Positions 62,823-64,000 of a DNA stretch of 64,000 nucleotides are shown here, in pieces (the stretch's first letter is position 1; each line of letters begins with the position of its first letter). Location: contig CAYHBW010000002.1 of assembly GCA_964355085.1 (NCBI GenBank), forward strand, positions 4,622 through 68,621. Reading direction: 5' to 3'. Origin of the DNA: REEB48 sp964355085 (GTDB taxonomy: Bacteria > Patescibacteriota > Minisyncoccia > UBA6257 > 02-FULL-45-10c). The position numbers were made by a program, and so were the translations under genes. The notes below the pieces were generated by a model that saw only the letters and a list, made by a program, of their open reading frames with translations, was not told where the DNA came from and did no database searches.

Positions 62823-62983
62823 CAGGAGGCGAGCCAGCTTCTGAATTTATTATCCCGCATCCTTTCTTGGTCGGGAATTTTACGTCATGAAGCGTTTATT
62901 TTCATATATAGTTTGGATTTTTGAGAGTGTTAAATCGCCCTAGGAATGTATGTAGCCGAGAAAGGGTGCGGGGTCAACCCCCT

Positions 62984-63015
62984 ACTTATCCCCAGAATGG
63001 AATCTGGGGATAAGT
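62984..63015. repeat. 13-bp perfect stem upstream of the last gene
   Basis: ACTTATCCCCAGA and TCTGGGGATAAGT around a 6-base loop, preceded by GGGGT-CA-ACCCC. Lies 28 bases before the -10 of the following gene. The 243-base gap between genes holds nothing else recognisable. Confidence 0.7.
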
Positions 63016-63042
63016 CTGCCCCAAAACCCCTTGATTTTCCTG

Positions 63043-63048
63043 TATAAT
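63043..63048 (+). promoter_or_regulatory. -10 hexamer TATAAT of the last surface gene
   Basis: Perfect TATAAT 17 bases before ATG 63066. A nearer ATG at 63052 opens only a two-codon frame. Confidence 0.55.
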
Positions 63049-63065
63049 TATATGGTATTTTAGAT

Positions 63066-64000
63066 ATGAGAAAAAAGCTCTCTAATCTGTTCGGAGCAAG
63101 CTCAAATATCGTCCCTCCGATTCCGTACTTTGTCCGGCTTTTTTCCTATGTCTTATCTGTCACTTTGACCACTGCCGGTGTAGGATATTACCTCGTCTTC
63201 GCCGCTAATACTACCATCGGCAACAACATCTCCACTTCCGGCACCCTGACCGTCGGATCTTCCGCCCTTTTTTCCGGAACCATAAATGCCTCTTCCACTG
63301 TTCAGATAACCGGCACCACCACGCTATACGGCATATTAGTCTCCAATTCCACCGGCACCTCCACTTTTGCCGGAGGAATCCAAACTACGGCCCTTAATAT
63401 AACTTCAACATCTGCCACCTCTACTTTTGCAAATGGCATCCAATTATCCGGAGGTTGTTTTCGTGATTCATCCGGATCTTGCATTACCGGAAGCGGCGGA
63501 GGCGGAGGATCGGGGACGGTTAACTCCGGAACCACAAATCGTCTTGCGTATTACACCGGCGCTACGACTTTGGATTCCGCAACTTTGCTTTTCACGGATA
63601 ATTCCAGATTCGCAATCGGAACATCTTCTCCGTATTCCAAATTTTCTCTTTGGGCTTCAGGTACCGGAGCGGGACAGCTTTTTTCTTTAGTCAACAGCGC
63701 CTCCACGACTTTATTCCAAGTTCTTGATAACGGATCAGTCGGCATCGGCACAACATCTCCATCACAAAAATTATCAGTCCAAGGCAACGCCCTGATCTCC
63801 GGAAACATTTCCAGCGTGGCGAATATCACGGCGACAGGAACTTTGAACGTCTCCGGGCTGACAACTCTCGGATATGCCTCCACCACGCAGATTTCTTCTT
63901 CCAATAATTCCTATCTCGCCACCGATGCGGGATCAGTCGGAATCAGCACAACATCTCCATCACAAAAATTATCAGTCCAAGGCAACGCCCTGATCTCCGG
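63066..64000 (+). CDS. Repetitive surface/fibre protein (3' end outside window)
   Basis: At least 311 residues; the frame stays open to the window end. A membrane helix or long signal lies at about 22-45 ('LFSYVLSVTLTTAGVGYYLV'). Then come Ser/Thr/Gly-rich beta repeats ('TTLYGILVSNSTGTSTFAGG'), 'SGGCFRDSSGSC', a poly-Gly turn and 'VGIGTTSPSQKLSVQGNALI' repeats, as in tail-fibre-like surface proteins of Parcubacteria that often end in an intramolecular chaperone. 55 bases at 63748-63802 recur exactly at 63946-64000. Codons with C in third position are more common than in central genes. Confidence 0.85.
   Translation, partial: MRKKLSNLFGASSNIVPPIPYFVRLFSYVLSVTLTTAGVGYYLVFAANTTIGNNISTSGTLTVGSSALFSGTINASSTVQITGTTTLYGILVSNSTGTSTFAGGIQTTALNITSTSATSTFANGIQLSGGCFRDSSGSCITGSGGGGGSGTVNSGTTNRLAYYTGATTLDSATLLFTDNSRFAIGTSSPYSKFSLWASGTGAGQLFSLVNSASTTLFQVLDNGSVGIGTTSPSQKLSVQGNALISGNISSVANITATGTLNVSGLTTLGYASTTQISSSNNSYLATDAGSVGISTTSPSQKLSVQGNALIS

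Overview
The window reads as a chromosomal segment of a bacterium of the Candidate Phyla Radiation (Patescibacteria, most likely a Parcubacteria-type lineage). Supporting signs are compact gene packing, many small or minimal proteins, an FtsA/FtsZ pair, a short pyruvate kinase with only the barrel domain, a 23S-rRNA-intervening-type four-helix-bundle gene, DUF5667 proteins, giant repetitive surface proteins with 'GIGTTSPSQKLSV' repeats, and the standard code with TGA used as stop. The lineage call is inference; no rRNA gene lies in the window. Base composition is moderate (mid-40s percent GC by eye).

Layout. 1-2961: end of an NHL-repeat surface protein, a pilin-like protein and a PilM/PilN-like protein. 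2958-11598: housekeeping genes (pth, lepB, hisS, HIT, rpsU, YqeY, ybeY, ftsA, ftsZ) with a four-helix-bundle gene between inverted repeats. 11824-20992: class II ribonucleotide reductase, greA, tRNA-Asn, an RRM RNA-binding protein, PspC, and three PAS-domain proteins that share one C-terminal coiled-coil tail but have no output domain. 21018-24538: MacAB-type efflux system. 24671-33708: stress and repair genes (dinB, tspO, msrB, lexA), a Cas4-like nuclease and several orphans. 33705-44164: an envelope, copper and thiol island (two cupredoxins, HMA-SafE fusion, CopA, VKOR, DoxX proteins, SIMPL). 44229-49105: methyltransferase, GT39 glycosyltransferase, tgt-queA. 49159-57479: a Kazal-domain surface protein, a GlcD-type oxidase and lower glycolysis (gpmI; pyk and eno on the other strand). 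57492-64000: three large secreted proteins, the last running off the edge.

Gene expression. Many genes that begin a transcription unit have a TATAAT-like -10 hexamer ending only about 6-8 bases before the ATG, so the predicted transcript starts at or next to the start codon. Leaderless mRNAs therefore look like the default here, and Shine-Dalgarno sequences are rare. Against that background one gene (34924-35517) stands out: a consensus TTGACA-N17-TATAAT promoter, a leader with two hairpins, a strong Shine-Dalgarno partly inside a hairpin, C-rich codon use unlike its neighbours, and a long terminator.

Unexplained structure. A 291-bp element with 32-bp terminal inverted repeats and nested internal stems fills the gap between two genes at 30319-30609. 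A smaller element of similar design lies at 45060-45185, and the four-helix-bundle gene at 5587-5946 is bracketed in the same way. A palindromic TGTCAT...ATCCAG repeat family occurs in intergenic DNA. No CRISPR array, prophage or recognisable transposase was seen.
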